Assembly: GCA_030692685.1 (NCBI GenBank)
Contig: JAUXZO010000166.1
Coordinates: 1 to 60,770, forward strand
From: Acidovorax sp.
Lineage (GTDB): Bacteria > Pseudomonadota > Gammaproteobacteria > Burkholderiales > Burkholderiaceae_C
DNA: 60,770 nt
Direction: 5' to 3'
Of this stretch, positions 49,424-57,653 are shown one piece after another. The notes under the pieces were generated by a model. It saw nothing but the letters and a program-made list of their open reading frames with translations, was not told the DNA's origin and ran no database searches. The translations under genes were made by a program, and so were the position numbers. The first letter of the stretch is position 1; the number at the start of each line of letters is the position of its first letter.

Positions 49424-51202
49424 ATGGCCCTGACTTTGGAACAATTGAACACCGCTGGTGCTGCTGACGCTCTGCAGCTGCTGGACGGTCTGTACGAACA
49501 CTCGCCGTGGATTGCCGAGAAGGCCCTGGCGCAGCGGCCCTTTCGGTCGCTGACGCATTTGCAGCACGCCATGGCGCAGGCCGTGCGCACTGCGGGTGCC
49601 GACGCGCAACGGGCCCTGATCCGCGCCCACCCTGAACTGGCGGGCAAGGCCATGGTGGCGCAAAACCTCACGGCAGAATCCACCAACGAGCAGAACAAAG
49701 CGGGCCTTACACAGTGCACGCCTGAAGAGTTCGCGCGCATTCAGCAGCTCAATGCGGCCTACAACGAGCGCTTTGGTTTTCCGTTCATCCTGGCCGTGCG
49801 CGGCCCGCGTGGCACGGGCCTGACCAAGCAGCAAATCATCGACACCTTTGCCCGGCGTGTGGACAACCACCCCGAGTTCGAAGTGGCCGAAGCACTGCGC
49901 AACATTCACCGCATCGCCGAGATTCGCCTGACCGACAAGTTCACCGCCGAGCCCGCGCTGGGCAACGACGTGTGGGACTGGTCCGAAAAACTCGCCGAAC
50001 ACTCCGACCCCGGCTTTGCCGAAAAGGGCCAGCTCACCGTCACTTACCTCACGGATGCGCACCGCGCCTGCGCCAAAGCGCTGAGCCACTGGATGCGCGA
50101 CTGCGGCTTTGACGACGTGAAAATTGATGCCGTAGGCAACGTCGTGGGCCGATACCACCCGGCTACCGACGGAGCCCGCTACCTCATGACCGGCAGCCAT
50201 TACGACACCGTGCGCAATGGCGGTAAATACGACGGCCGCCTGGGCATCTTTGTGCCCATGGCCTGCGTGCGTGAACTGCACCGCGCAGGCAAACGCCTGC
50301 CGTTTGGCGTCGAGGTCATTGCGTTTGCAGAAGAAGAAGGCCAGCGCTACAAGGCGACCTTTTTGGGCTCGGGCGCACTCATCGGCCACTTCAACCCTGC
50401 GTGGCTGGAGCAAAAGGACGCGGACGGCGTCACCATGCGCGCCGCCATGGAGCACGCGGGATTGAAGATTGACGACATCGCCACCCTGCAGCGCGACGCC
50501 GCACAGTACCTGGGCTTTGTGGAAGTGCACATTGAGCAGGGCCCGGTGCTCAACGAGCTGGATATTCCGCTGGGCGTGGTCACTTCCATCAACGGTGGCG
50601 TGCGTTTTATTGCCGAAATGATCGGCACCGCCAGCCACGCAGGCACCACCCCCATGGACCGGCGCCGCGACGCGGCCGTGGCCGTGGCCGAACTGGCGCT
50701 GTACATCGAGCAACGCGCTGCCAAGGATGGCGACTCGGTCGGCACCATCGGGCTGCTGAACGTGCCCGGCGGCTCCATCAACGTGGTGCCCGGCCGTTGC
50801 CAGTTCAGTCTGGACCTGCGCGCCCCCACCGACCCACAGCGCGACGCGCTGGTGAGCGACGTTCTCGATGAACTGGCCCGCATCGCCCAGCGGCGCGGCC
50901 TGCGCTACACGCTGGAAGAGTCGATGCGCGCCGCCGCAGCCCCCAGCGCACCCGCCTGGCAGCACCACTGGGAGCGCGCGGTAGACGCCCTGGGCGTGCC
51001 CGTGTTCCGCATGCCAAGCGGCGCGGGGCACGACGCCATGAAGCTGCACGAAATCTTGCCGCAGGCCATGCTGTTTGTGCGCGGCCAGAACTCCGGCATC
51101 AGCCACAACCCGCTGGAAAGCACCACCAACAACGACATTCAGCTGGCCGTGGACGCATTCACCCAGCTGCTGCACCAGCTTGCCGAGGAACAACAGCCAT
51201 GA
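49424..51202 (+). CDS. Fused OHCU decarboxylase (UraD) and allantoate amidohydrolase
   Basis: A 592-residue bifunctional enzyme. Residues 1-170 are UraD, which decarboxylates OHCU to S-allantoin: RAHPELAGKAM with the catalytic His, TNEQNKAGL and YNERFGFPFILAVRG. Residues about 180-592 are an M20 amidohydrolase of the AllC/hydantoinase group: GSHYDTVRNGGKYDGRLG, EEEGQRYKATFLGS, EVHIEQGPVLNE and SGAGHDAM supply the metal ligands. The two halves act on both sides of PuuE. The start is two bases after the puuE stop, and the end overlaps the next ATG. Confidence 0.92.
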   Translation: MALTLEQLNTAGAADALQLLDGLYEHSPWIAEKALAQRPFRSLTHLQHAMAQAVRTAGADAQRALIRAHPELAGKAMVAQNLTAESTNEQNKAGLTQCTPEEFARIQQLNAAYNERFGFPFILAVRGPRGTGLTKQQIIDTFARRVDNHPEFEVAEALRNIHRIAEIRLTDKFTAEPALGNDVWDWSEKLAEHSDPGFAEKGQLTVTYLTDAHRACAKALSHWMRDCGFDDVKIDAVGNVVGRYHPATDGARYLMTGSHYDTVRNGGKYDGRLGIFVPMACVRELHRAGKRLPFGVEVIAFAEEEGQRYKATFLGSGALIGHFNPAWLEQKDADGVTMRAAMEHAGLKIDDIATLQRDAAQYLGFVEVHIEQGPVLNELDIPLGVVTSINGGVRFIAEMIGTASHAGTTPMDRRRDAAVAVAELALYIEQRAAKDGDSVGTIGLLNVPGGSINVVPGRCQFSLDLRAPTDPQRDALVSDVLDELARIAQRRGLRYTLEESMRAAAAPSAPAWQHHWERAVDALGVPVFRMPSGAGHDAMKLHEILPQAMLFVRGQNSGISHNPLESTTNNDIQLAVDAFTQLLHQLAEEQQP

Positions 51203-52440
51203 CATTCACCCCCACCGACTACACCGCACTGGATGCGTGGATTGACCAGCACTTTGACGAGGAAGTGCGCTTTTTGCAGGCCCTGGTGCGTGTGCCCACC
51301 GACACGCCGCCCGGCAACAACGCGCCCCACGCAGAACGCACCGCAGAGCTTTTGAGAGACTTTGGCTACGAGGCCGAGAAACACGCCGTGCCTAAGGCCG
51401 ATGTGTTGGCCTACGGCATGGAATCCATCACCAACCTCATCGTGCGCAGGCCGTACGGTGACGGTGGCAAAACCATTGCCCTCAACGCCCACGGCGACGT
51501 GGTGCCCCCCGGCGAGGGCTGGACGCACGACCCCTACGGCGCCGAGATCGTGGACGGCAAGATGTATGGCCGCGCCACCGCCGTGAGCAAGGGCGACTTT
51601 GCAAGTTTTACCTTTGCCTTGCGGGCACTGGAGGCCGTGGCCAAGCCTACACAAGGTGCTGTGGAACTGCACTTCACCTACGACGAGGAATTTGGCGGCG
51701 AGCTCGGTCCCGGCTGGCTGCTTGCGAAGGGGCTGACAAAGCCCGACCTGATGATTGCTGCGGGCTTCAGCTACGAAGTGGTCACCGCCCACAACGGCTG
51801 CCTGCAGATGGAGATCACCGTGCACGGCAAGATGGCCCACGCCGCCGTGCCCCACACGGGCGTGGACGCGCTGCAGGGCGCAGTGCACATCCTGAACGCG
51901 CTGTACGCACAGAACGACGAATACAAGAAGGTCACGTCCAAGGTAGAGGGCATCAAACACCCCTACCTGAACGTGGGCCGCATCGAGGGTGGCACCAACA
52001 CCAACGTAGTGCCAGGCAAGGTCATGTTCAAACTCGACCGCCGCATGATCCCCGAAGAAAACCCGGTGGAGGTAGAGGCCACCATTCGCCGCGTCATCGA
52101 GCAGGCAGCGGGCGAGCGCGCTGGCATCAGCGTGGACATCAAGCGCCTGCTGCTGGCCAATGCCATGACGCCGCTGGCGGGCAACCAGCCGCTGGTGGAT
52201 GCCATTCAGAAACACGCGCTGGCAGTGATGGGCGAACCAGTGCCCGCCGTGGGTACGCCGCTTTACACCGATGTGCGGCTGTATGTAGAGCGGGGCATTC
52301 CAGGTGTGATTTATGGCGCCGGGCCACGCACAGTGCTCGAATCGCACGCGAAGCGTGCGGATGAACGGTTGGACCTGGAAGACCTTCGCCGGGCGACGAA
52401 GGTGGTGGCACGGGCACTAAGTGATTTGTTGGCCGGGTAG
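51199..52440 (+). CDS. M20-family metallohydrolase of the urate cluster
   Basis: A 413-residue ArgE/DapE-type di-zinc hydrolase whose ATG overlaps the previous stop (ATGA). Metal ligands are in LNAHGDVVPPGEGWTHDPYG (the D after E/TV is present as HGDVV), GRATAVSKGD and TYDEEFGG; dimerisation part GKMAHAAVPHTGVDAL. Its tight coupling to the allantoate step suggests it handles the product (a ureido compound such as ureidoglycolate), since no ureidoglycolate lyase is seen here. That substrate is inference; deacetylase or carboxypeptidase activity is possible. Confidence 0.85.
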   Translation: MTFTPTDYTALDAWIDQHFDEEVRFLQALVRVPTDTPPGNNAPHAERTAELLRDFGYEAEKHAVPKADVLAYGMESITNLIVRRPYGDGGKTIALNAHGDVVPPGEGWTHDPYGAEIVDGKMYGRATAVSKGDFASFTFALRALEAVAKPTQGAVELHFTYDEEFGGELGPGWLLAKGLTKPDLMIAAGFSYEVVTAHNGCLQMEITVHGKMAHAAVPHTGVDALQGAVHILNALYAQNDEYKKVTSKVEGIKHPYLNVGRIEGGTNTNVVPGKVMFKLDRRMIPEENPVEVEATIRRVIEQAAGERAGISVDIKRLLLANAMTPLAGNQPLVDAIQKHALAVMGEPVPAVGTPLYTDVRLYVERGIPGVIYGAGPRTVLESHAKRADERLDLEDLRRATKVVARALSDLLAG

Positions 52441-52460
52441 GTTTTCGGTCCGACTTCCAG

Positions 52461-53507
52461 TCAAGCCACAGCCGTAATCGCATCCAGCGGCCAGCGCGGC
52501 TTCACGTCAAACGCGTAGTCGGTTCTGGCCTCTTGCTGCCCCGCCTGCAGGCGCATGGCGGCGGCCATGGCAATCATGGCGCCGTTGTCGGTGCACAGGT
52601 GCAGCTCTGGGTAGTGCACGCGCACCTTGTTTTGCACACAAGCCGCGTTAAGCTGCGCGCGCAGGTGCCGGTTGGCACCCACACCACCGGCCACCACTAC
52701 ACGCTTGAGGCCCGTCTGCTTCAAAGCCGTCAAAGTCTTCTTCACCAGCACATCGACAATGGCCGCCTCGGTGCTGGCAGCCAGGTCGGCCTTGCGCGCT
52801 TCCAAGTCGGCACCCAACTTTTTGGCCTGCGTCAGCACGGCCGTCTTGAGCCCGGCAAAAGAGAAATCGAGGTTGCCACTGTGCAACAGCGGGCGCGGCA
52901 GTTTGAACGCCTCGGGATCGCCCTGCTCGGCCAGGCGCGACAACGCGGGCCCGCCGGGGTAGCCCAGGCCCATGAGCTTGGCGGACTTGTCGAACGCCTC
53001 GCCTGCCGCATCGTCAATCGTCTCGCCCAATATCTCGTAGCGGCCCACGCCGTCCACACGCATCAGCTGGGTGTGCCCGCCGGACACCAGCAGGGCAACA
53101 AATGGGAACTCCGGAGGGTCTGCACTCAGAAACGGGGACAGCAGGTGCCCTTCGAGGTGATGTACACCCAGCACCGGCTTGCCCAGCGCAGCGCCCAGTG
53201 CGCATGCCACGCCCGCCCCCACCAGCAGGGCACCGGCCAGACCGGGGCCGCGCGTGTAGGCCACCACGTCCACGTCGGCCAGCGACTGGCCCGACTCCTT
53301 GAGCACCTGCGTGGCCAAGGGCAGCACGCGGCGGATGTGGTCGCGGCTGGCCAGTTCGGGCACCACGCCGCCGTAGGCCTGGTGCATGTCGATCTGGCTG
53401 TGCAGCGCGTGCGACAGCAAGGTGGGCACAGCCTGGCCCGTGTAACGGACCAATGCCACGCCCGTTTCGTCGCACGAAGATTCAATACCCAATATCAGCA
53501 AGCTCAT
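52461..53507 (-). CDS. tsaD: tRNA threonylcarbamoyl transferase
   Basis: Transfers threonylcarbamoyl to A37 of tRNAs reading ANN codons, with TsaB, TsaE and TsaC. The 348-residue protein has the iron-binding His pair in [13 protein letters not shown], the ASKHA nucleotide motifs [12 protein letters not shown] and [10 protein letters not shown], and [20 protein letters not shown]. It is a single gene converging on the M20 gene, whose stop is 21 bases away. Confidence 0.95.
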   Translation of the reverse strand: MSLLILGIESSCDETGVALVRYTGQAVPTLLSHALHSQIDMHQAYGGVVPELASRDHIRRVLPLATQVLKESGQSLADVDVVAYTRGPGLAGALLVGAGVACALGAALGKPVLGVHHLEGHLLSPFLSADPPEFPFVALLVSGGHTQLMRVDGVGRYEILGETIDDAAGEAFDKSAKLMGLGYPGGPALSRLAEQGDPEAFKLPRPLLHSGNLDFSFAGLKTAVLTQAKKLGADLEARKADLAASTEAAIVDVLVKKTLTALKQTGLKRVVVAGGVGANRHLRAQLNAACVQNKVRVHYPELHLCTDNGAMIAMAAAMRLQAGQQEARTDYAFDVKPRWPLDAITAVA

Positions 53508-53548
53508 GCCCCGAGTGTAAAACCCGGCCTATCACCCCGCTAAAACTA

Positions 53549-53679
53549 AGAGTGGCTCACAAAACTCAGCGAAGCGGATCAGGCTGGGCGCTGCGTCGCA
53601 GGCAATATGCGGGGTACACGCAGTAGACGCAGTACGACAAGACGGGCAACGACGCCAGAAGAGTTTTGTGAGCCGCTCT
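53549..53679. repeat. MITE-like element, second copy
   Basis: Ends AGAGTGGCTCACAAAACTC and GAGTTTTGTGAGCCGCTCT pair with one mismatch over 19 bases. Internal CAGCGAAGCGG and GGCGCTGCGTCGCAGGCA match the copy at 9251-9362 in reverse. Contains CGCAGTAGACGCAGTACGAC, also present in altered form there. Confidence 0.72.
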
Positions 53680-53685
53680 AAATGC

Positions 53686-53717
53686 AAAAACCCCTGCGGG
53701 CGGTGACCGGCAGGGGT
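53686..53717 (-). terminator. Terminator of the branched-chain binding-protein gene
   Basis: On the minus strand ACCCCTGC and GCAGGGGT form an 8-bp stem around a 12-nt loop and are followed by five T residues. It lies about 160 bases after the gene stop at 53880. Confidence 0.65.
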
Positions 53718-53822
53718 GGTGCAAAGAAGCATCGCGAGAAACGCCGCCCAGTGGCGTGGCGGCTTTCTCATTATTGATTCGGCCCTTTGATGCCTCCAAT
53801 ACCATTCAGGCGGAGCTTGTAG

Positions 53823-53852
53823 AAGCCCTTCGACAGGCTCAGGGCGAACGGT
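53823..53852 (+). repeat. CCTTCGACAGGCTCAGG-type REP unit
   Basis: AGCCCTTCGACAGGCTCAGG followed by GCGAACGGT: the most complete single copy of this family in the window. Confidence 0.8.
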
Positions 53853-53879
53853 CCAAACTTCAGGGGGCCGGATCAATAG

Positions 53880-55040
53880 TTACCAGCGGTCTGACCGCAT
53901 GCGCAGCTCCCACGCCCCGCCGCGCAGCTCGTACACGCCCACGGCGCCGTAGCGTTGTTCACCCTTGTCGTCCCAGGTCATGGTGCCGATGACCGGTGCG
54001 TAGCCGTTGATGCTGTGCATGGCCTTGGTGATGTCTTTGGGGCCGGCAGACTTGGCCTTCTGGATCGCGGCGGACAACACATACATGCTGTCGTAGCTGT
54101 AGTGGCCGCCATAGGCGGGTGGCTTCTTGTATGCCTCGATGTACTTTTCGAGGAAGGGTTTGCCGGTGGTGAACTCTTTGGCCTCCAGCACCGGAGATGT
54201 GGCGTAGATGCCTTCGACCATGCCCATGGCTTTGGTCATGTCGGTGGTCTTGATGGTGTCGCCGCCCAGCAGACTGACCTTGGTGTGGTCGACTTTGCGC
54301 AGGGCTTCGAGCAGCGCCAGAGCCTGGAAGTCGTTGAGGGTGGAGACGATCACTTCGACCTTGGCGGCCTTCAGTTCGCCCGCCAGTTCGTCAAAAGCCA
54401 CGGTCTTGTCGTCGAGCGACTTGCGCACCAGCACTTCTTTCTTCTCGGCCTTGAGCTGCTCGGCCGCGCCGTCGGCCAGGCCCTTGCCGTAGGGGGTGCC
54501 GTCGTCCACCGCGGCGTAGCGGGTGGCGCCCAGTTGCGTGGCCGCAAACGAGCCAATGGCGCGGGCCTGCAGGGTGTCGTTGGCCACCATGCGGAACGTG
54601 GTCGGAAAGCCCAGTTGCGTGAACTTGGGGTTGGTGGAGATGGCAATCTGCGCAATGTCTTTGGCTGCGTAGATGGGAGCCGTTTCAATGCTAACGCCCG
54701 AGTTGAGGTGGCCCACCACCGCCACCACACCGGCATCCACCAGTTGCTGGGCCACGGTCTTGCCGGTGGCGGCGTCGGCCTTGTCGTCCACCGACACGAC
54801 TTCCAGCGTCACGCGTTTGCCGTCAACGGTATAGCCCCCTTTGTTCAGCTCGGCCACCGCCAGGTTCACGCCGTTGAGCAAATCCTGCCCCAGGGCACCC
54901 AGCGGGCCGCTCAGGGGCTGCGCCACACCGATCTTGATGGTGTCGGGCACTTTGCTGCAACCCGCCATGAGAACGGCCGCGGCTATGGCCGTCAGGGCCA
55001 GGCTGGCCGAGAAGCGGCGCCGGTCGATGTGTTGGTTCAT
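53880..55040 (-). CDS. Branched-chain amino acid ABC transporter binding lipoprotein (LivJ/K type)
   Basis: A type I periplasmic binding protein of 386 residues. The start at 55040 (MNQHIDRRRFSASLALTAIA) has GGAG before it; the lipobox is VLMAGCSK, so it is a lipoprotein. Motifs: IKIGVAQPLSGPLGALGQDL, VVGHLNSGVSIETAPIYA, VDDGTPYGKGLADG and YGGHYSYDSMYVL. Permease and ATPase genes are not adjacent, so it may serve a transporter encoded elsewhere. Ligand could be leucine-type amino acids or an amide. Confidence 0.9.
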   Translation of the reverse strand: MNQHIDRRRFSASLALTAIAAAVLMAGCSKVPDTIKIGVAQPLSGPLGALGQDLLNGVNLAVAELNKGGYTVDGKRVTLEVVSVDDKADAATGKTVAQQLVDAGVVAVVGHLNSGVSIETAPIYAAKDIAQIAISTNPKFTQLGFPTTFRMVANDTLQARAIGSFAATQLGATRYAAVDDGTPYGKGLADGAAEQLKAEKKEVLVRKSLDDKTVAFDELAGELKAAKVEVIVSTLNDFQALALLEALRKVDHTKVSLLGGDTIKTTDMTKAMGMVEGIYATSPVLEAKEFTTGKPFLEKYIEAYKKPPAYGGHYSYDSMYVLSAAIQKAKSAGPKDITKAMHSINGYAPVIGTMTWDDKGEQRYGAVGVYELRGGAWELRMRSDRW

Positions 55041-55249
55041 GCAAAAAACTCCATAGGAATATGTCAATGTGACCGGATGTATATGCGACGCCTTTCTTAA
55101 AGGCCTACCGGGTATGCCCTGCCGCTTCTCTCACTATTAGCAAGTTTCAGGCCCTAAAAGCCGCAATGCCCCTCGCAGACCCCACAAACGAGGGTATGCA
55201 CCGCTTCATTGCACCAATTTATGGCGCAAAAATTGCTTATGCTCACGGC

Positions 55250-55876
55250 ATGAATGAGGCTTTGCGCATCGTGGTGGTGGCCCCGGATCTGGCAGTCACC
55301 GACCCTGACGACGAACACGCGCTGCTGCAGGCAGAGCGGTCGCGGGCGCTGCGCATTGGGCTGCTGGAGAACAACTTCAACCTGGTGGCCACCCTGCCCG
55401 CCGACGTGTTCTTGAGCGACCGGCTGGCCCAACTGCAGCCTGACCTGATCATCGTGGACGCGGAAAGCGAAGCCCGCGACGCGCTCGAACACGTGGTGAT
55501 GGCCACGCGCAACGAGCGCCGCCCCATCGTGATGTTCACCAACGATGAAGACACCTCGCACGTGAAGGACGCTGTGGCGGCGGGAGTGTCTGCTTACATT
55601 GTTGCGGGCTTGTCGCCACAACGCATCCGCCCCATCCTGGATGTGGCGATGGCGCGGTTTCAGCACGAACAGGCCCTGCGCGCAGAGCTGGCCGACGCCA
55701 AAACCGAGCTGAAAGACCGCAAAACCATCGACCGCGCCAAGGGCCTGCTGATGCAGCGCCAGGGCCTGACGGAACAAGCCGCTTACGAAAAGCTGCGCAA
55801 GACCGCCATGGACAAGGGCCTGAAGCTGGTGGACGTGGCGCAACGCATGCTCGATGTGATGGATCTACTAGGGTAG
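55250..55876 (+). CDS. nasT: NasT-type response regulator with ANTAR RNA-binding domain
   Basis: A 208-residue antiterminator. The receiver-like domain covers residues 5-125 (LRIVVVAPDL, DLIIVDAESEARDALEHVVM, RRPIVMFTND). The C-terminal ANTAR domain reads DRAKGLLMQRQGLTEQAAYE then KLRKTAMDKGLKLVDVAQRM, the usual signature. The start at 55250 (MNEALRIV) is the family start. ANTAR proteins bind paired hexaloop hairpins and stop terminator formation; such a leader follows at 56144-56293. The usual sensor partner NasS is not next to it. Confidence 0.92.
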   Translation: MNEALRIVVVAPDLAVTDPDDEHALLQAERSRALRIGLLENNFNLVATLPADVFLSDRLAQLQPDLIIVDAESEARDALEHVVMATRNERRPIVMFTNDEDTSHVKDAVAAGVSAYIVAGLSPQRIRPILDVAMARFQHEQALRAELADAKTELKDRKTIDRAKGLLMQRQGLTEQAAYEKLRKTAMDKGLKLVDVAQRMLDVMDLLG

Positions 55877-56020
55877 GCAAGTGACATCCCCTGAGGCGTT
55901 GCGGGGCGGCCCTGGGCTTGCATCCCTCCCCTGGGCCGCGCCCAGTTCCAGTTTCTCCTCCCCAAATGGTGCGCCGCACAAAGGCAGTGCGATCCTCTCA
56001 CCCACGGTGATGGCAACCAT

Positions 56021-56088
56021 TTTTCAAGCAAAAAGCCTACCAGCGCTTGTCTATAAAGCGCTAATAGCTATCTATTCGATAGCGAAAA
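56021..56088 (+). repeat. AGCGCT-type palindromic repeat
   Basis: GCCTACCAGCGCTTGTCT then AAAGCGCTAATAGCTATC and the small hairpin TATCTATTCGATAGCGAAA. The right part is nearly the same as in the copy at 15971. Confidence 0.78.
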
Positions 56089-56143
56089 GCGCTCCAACAT
56101 GGCGCAGTACACGCTGGCACGCTGCTTGCATAAAGCATTGCGA

Positions 56144-56198
56144 GACCAATGAAGGTCCCACCACTTTCAGCACTGACCCAATGGCGGGCTGGTGCTGA
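56144..56198 (+). promoter_or_regulatory. Paired hexaloop hairpins, ANTAR target in the nrt leader
   Basis: First hairpin: GACC, loop AATGAA, GGTC (56144-56157). Second: a 13-pair stem with one mismatch (56167-56179 with 56186-56198) and loop AATGGC. Both six-base loops have A at place 1 and G at place 4, the known ANTAR recognition rule. Ten bases separate them and a terminator follows 32 bases later. A third stem (56201-56222, 8 bp, loop CCCAAT) lies between. Confidence 0.72.
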
Positions 56199-56230
56199 CT
56201 CAAAGCCCCCCAATGGGCTTTGCCACGGAC

Positions 56231-56293
56231 AAAGGCGTCCCTCTCCGAAGCCGGTATGCAAATGCAGCCAGCCCAGGAGAGGACGCCTTTTTT
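56231..56293 (+). terminator. Leader terminator of the nrt operon
   Basis: AAAGGCGTCCCTCTCC pairs with GGAGAGGACGCCTTT (one bulged C), followed by T residues. It ends about 30 bases before the nrtA start, so the operon is silent unless the terminator is blocked; this is the step NasT should control. Confidence 0.82.
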
Positions 56294-56321
56294 GCTTTCT
56301 AACGCTGCGAGGAAATGCCCC

Positions 56322-57566
56322 ATGACCGATCTGCTCAAAACCAGTCTCAACCGCCGCACCGTGCTGCAGGCCGCTACTGTGGGCGCCGTGGGCGTCAGCC
56401 CTGCGCTGCGCGCTTTGGTGCATGCCCAAGGCTCCGACGCCCCCGAGAAGAAGGAAGTCAAGATTGGCTTCATCCCGCTGACCGACTGCGCCAGCGTGGT
56501 GATGGCCTCGGTGCTGGGCTTTGACAAGAAGTACGGCGTCACGATCATCCCCACCAAAGAGGCCAGCTGGGCGGGCGTGCGCGACAAGCTGGTGAATGGC
56601 GAACTCGACTTTGCCCACGTGCTGTATGGCCTGGTCTACGGCGTGCACCTGGGAACTGCTGGTCCCAAGAAAGACATGGCCGTGCTGATGAGCCTGAACA
56701 ACAACGGCCAGGCGATCACGCTGTCAAAAGCGCTGGCCGACAAGGGCGCGGTGGACGGCCCGTCGTTGGCCGCGCTGATGGCAAAGGAAAAGCGCGAATA
56801 CACGTTTGCAGGCACCTTCCCCACCGGCACCCATGCCATGTGGATGCACTACTGGCTAGCGGCTGCGGGCATCAACCCGCTGTCGGGCGCCAAGCTGATT
56901 ACCGTGCCGCCGCCGCAGATGGTGGCCAACATGCGCGTTGGCAACATGGACGGTTTTTGCGTGGGCGAGCCCTGGAACCACCGCGCCATCATGGACGGCA
57001 TCGGAGTGACCGCCAACACCACGCAAGACATCTGGAAGGACCACCCCGAGAAGGTGCTGGGCACCTCGGCCGAGTTCGTCAAGAAGAACCCCAACACCAC
57101 CCGCGCCGTGATGATGGCCGTGCTGGAGGCCAGCCGCTGGATTGACGCCAGCCTCTCGAACAAGATGAAGATGGCCGAGACGGTGGCCCAGAAGTCCTAC
57201 ATCAACACCAGCGTGGACGCCATCAACCAGCGCATTCTGGGCCGCTACCAGAACGGCATGGGCAAGACCTGGGACGACCCGAACCACATGAAGTTCTTCA
57301 ACGACGGCGCGGTGAACTTCCCATACCTGTCGGACGGCATGTGGTTCCTGACGCAGCACAAGCGCTGGGGTCTGCTCAAGAGCCACCCCGACTACTTGGC
57401 CGTGGCCAAAGAGGTGAACCAGGTCGAGCTGTACAAGTCGGTGGCCAGCGCCATGAAGATCAACGTGCCCAAGGACGTCATGCGCACCAGCAAGCTCATG
57501 GATGGCGTGGTGTGGGACGGCAAAGACCCCGCCAAATACGCCGACGGTTTCAAGATCAAGGCCTGA
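56322..57566 (+). CDS. nrtA: Nitrate/bicarbonate-type ABC transporter substrate-binding protein
   Basis: A 414-residue periplasmic binding protein of the NrtA/CmpA family. The start at 56322 follows GAGGAAA. It has a twin-arginine signal (LNRRTVLQAATVGAVGVSPA), which sends it out folded. Family motifs: KIGFIPLTDCASVVMASVLG, EASWAGVRDKLVNGELDFAH, QAITLSKALADKG and DGFCVGEPWNHRAI. With the downstream permease and ATPase it should import nitrate (nitrite or cyanate possible). Expression is under the NasT leader. Confidence 0.9.
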   Translation: MTDLLKTSLNRRTVLQAATVGAVGVSPALRALVHAQGSDAPEKKEVKIGFIPLTDCASVVMASVLGFDKKYGVTIIPTKEASWAGVRDKLVNGELDFAHVLYGLVYGVHLGTAGPKKDMAVLMSLNNNGQAITLSKALADKGAVDGPSLAALMAKEKREYTFAGTFPTGTHAMWMHYWLAAAGINPLSGAKLITVPPPQMVANMRVGNMDGFCVGEPWNHRAIMDGIGVTANTTQDIWKDHPEKVLGTSAEFVKKNPNTTRAVMMAVLEASRWIDASLSNKMKMAETVAQKSYINTSVDAINQRILGRYQNGMGKTWDDPNHMKFFNDGAVNFPYLSDGMWFLTQHKRWGLLKSHPDYLAVAKEVNQVELYKSVASAMKINVPKDVMRTSKLMDGVVWDGKDPAKYADGFKIKA

Positions 57567-57653
57567 AGGCACTGGCCACCTGCCGCCATTGCCCTCGCCC
57601 TCGCCCTCGCCGATCCCACTCGCCCCCGCAAGCCCTGCACACAGGAGATCACC

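Larger units (their letters stand above)
53508..53879. other. Intergenic region with MITE-like element, terminator and REP
   Basis: This 372-bp stretch holds the 131-bp element at 53549, a terminator reading leftwards (53686) and a REP unit (53823). ATTCGGCCCTTTGAT at 53777 repeats a piece from 22317 in inverse orientation. No gene is seen. Confidence 0.7.
55877..56321 (+). other. Long leader of the nitrate transporter operon
   Basis: The 445-bp stretch between nasT and nrtA holds an AGCGCT repeat (56021), the two ANTAR-type hairpins (56144 and 56167), a third hairpin (56201) and the terminator (56231). No gene is seen; a longer reading of nrtA through the terminator is rejected. Confidence 0.75.

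Noticed and set aside
56220..56321. Upstream extension of the nrtA frame
   Set aside because: It would run through the leader terminator and puts 34 residues before the twin-arginine signal; the ATG at 56322 has a ribosome site.
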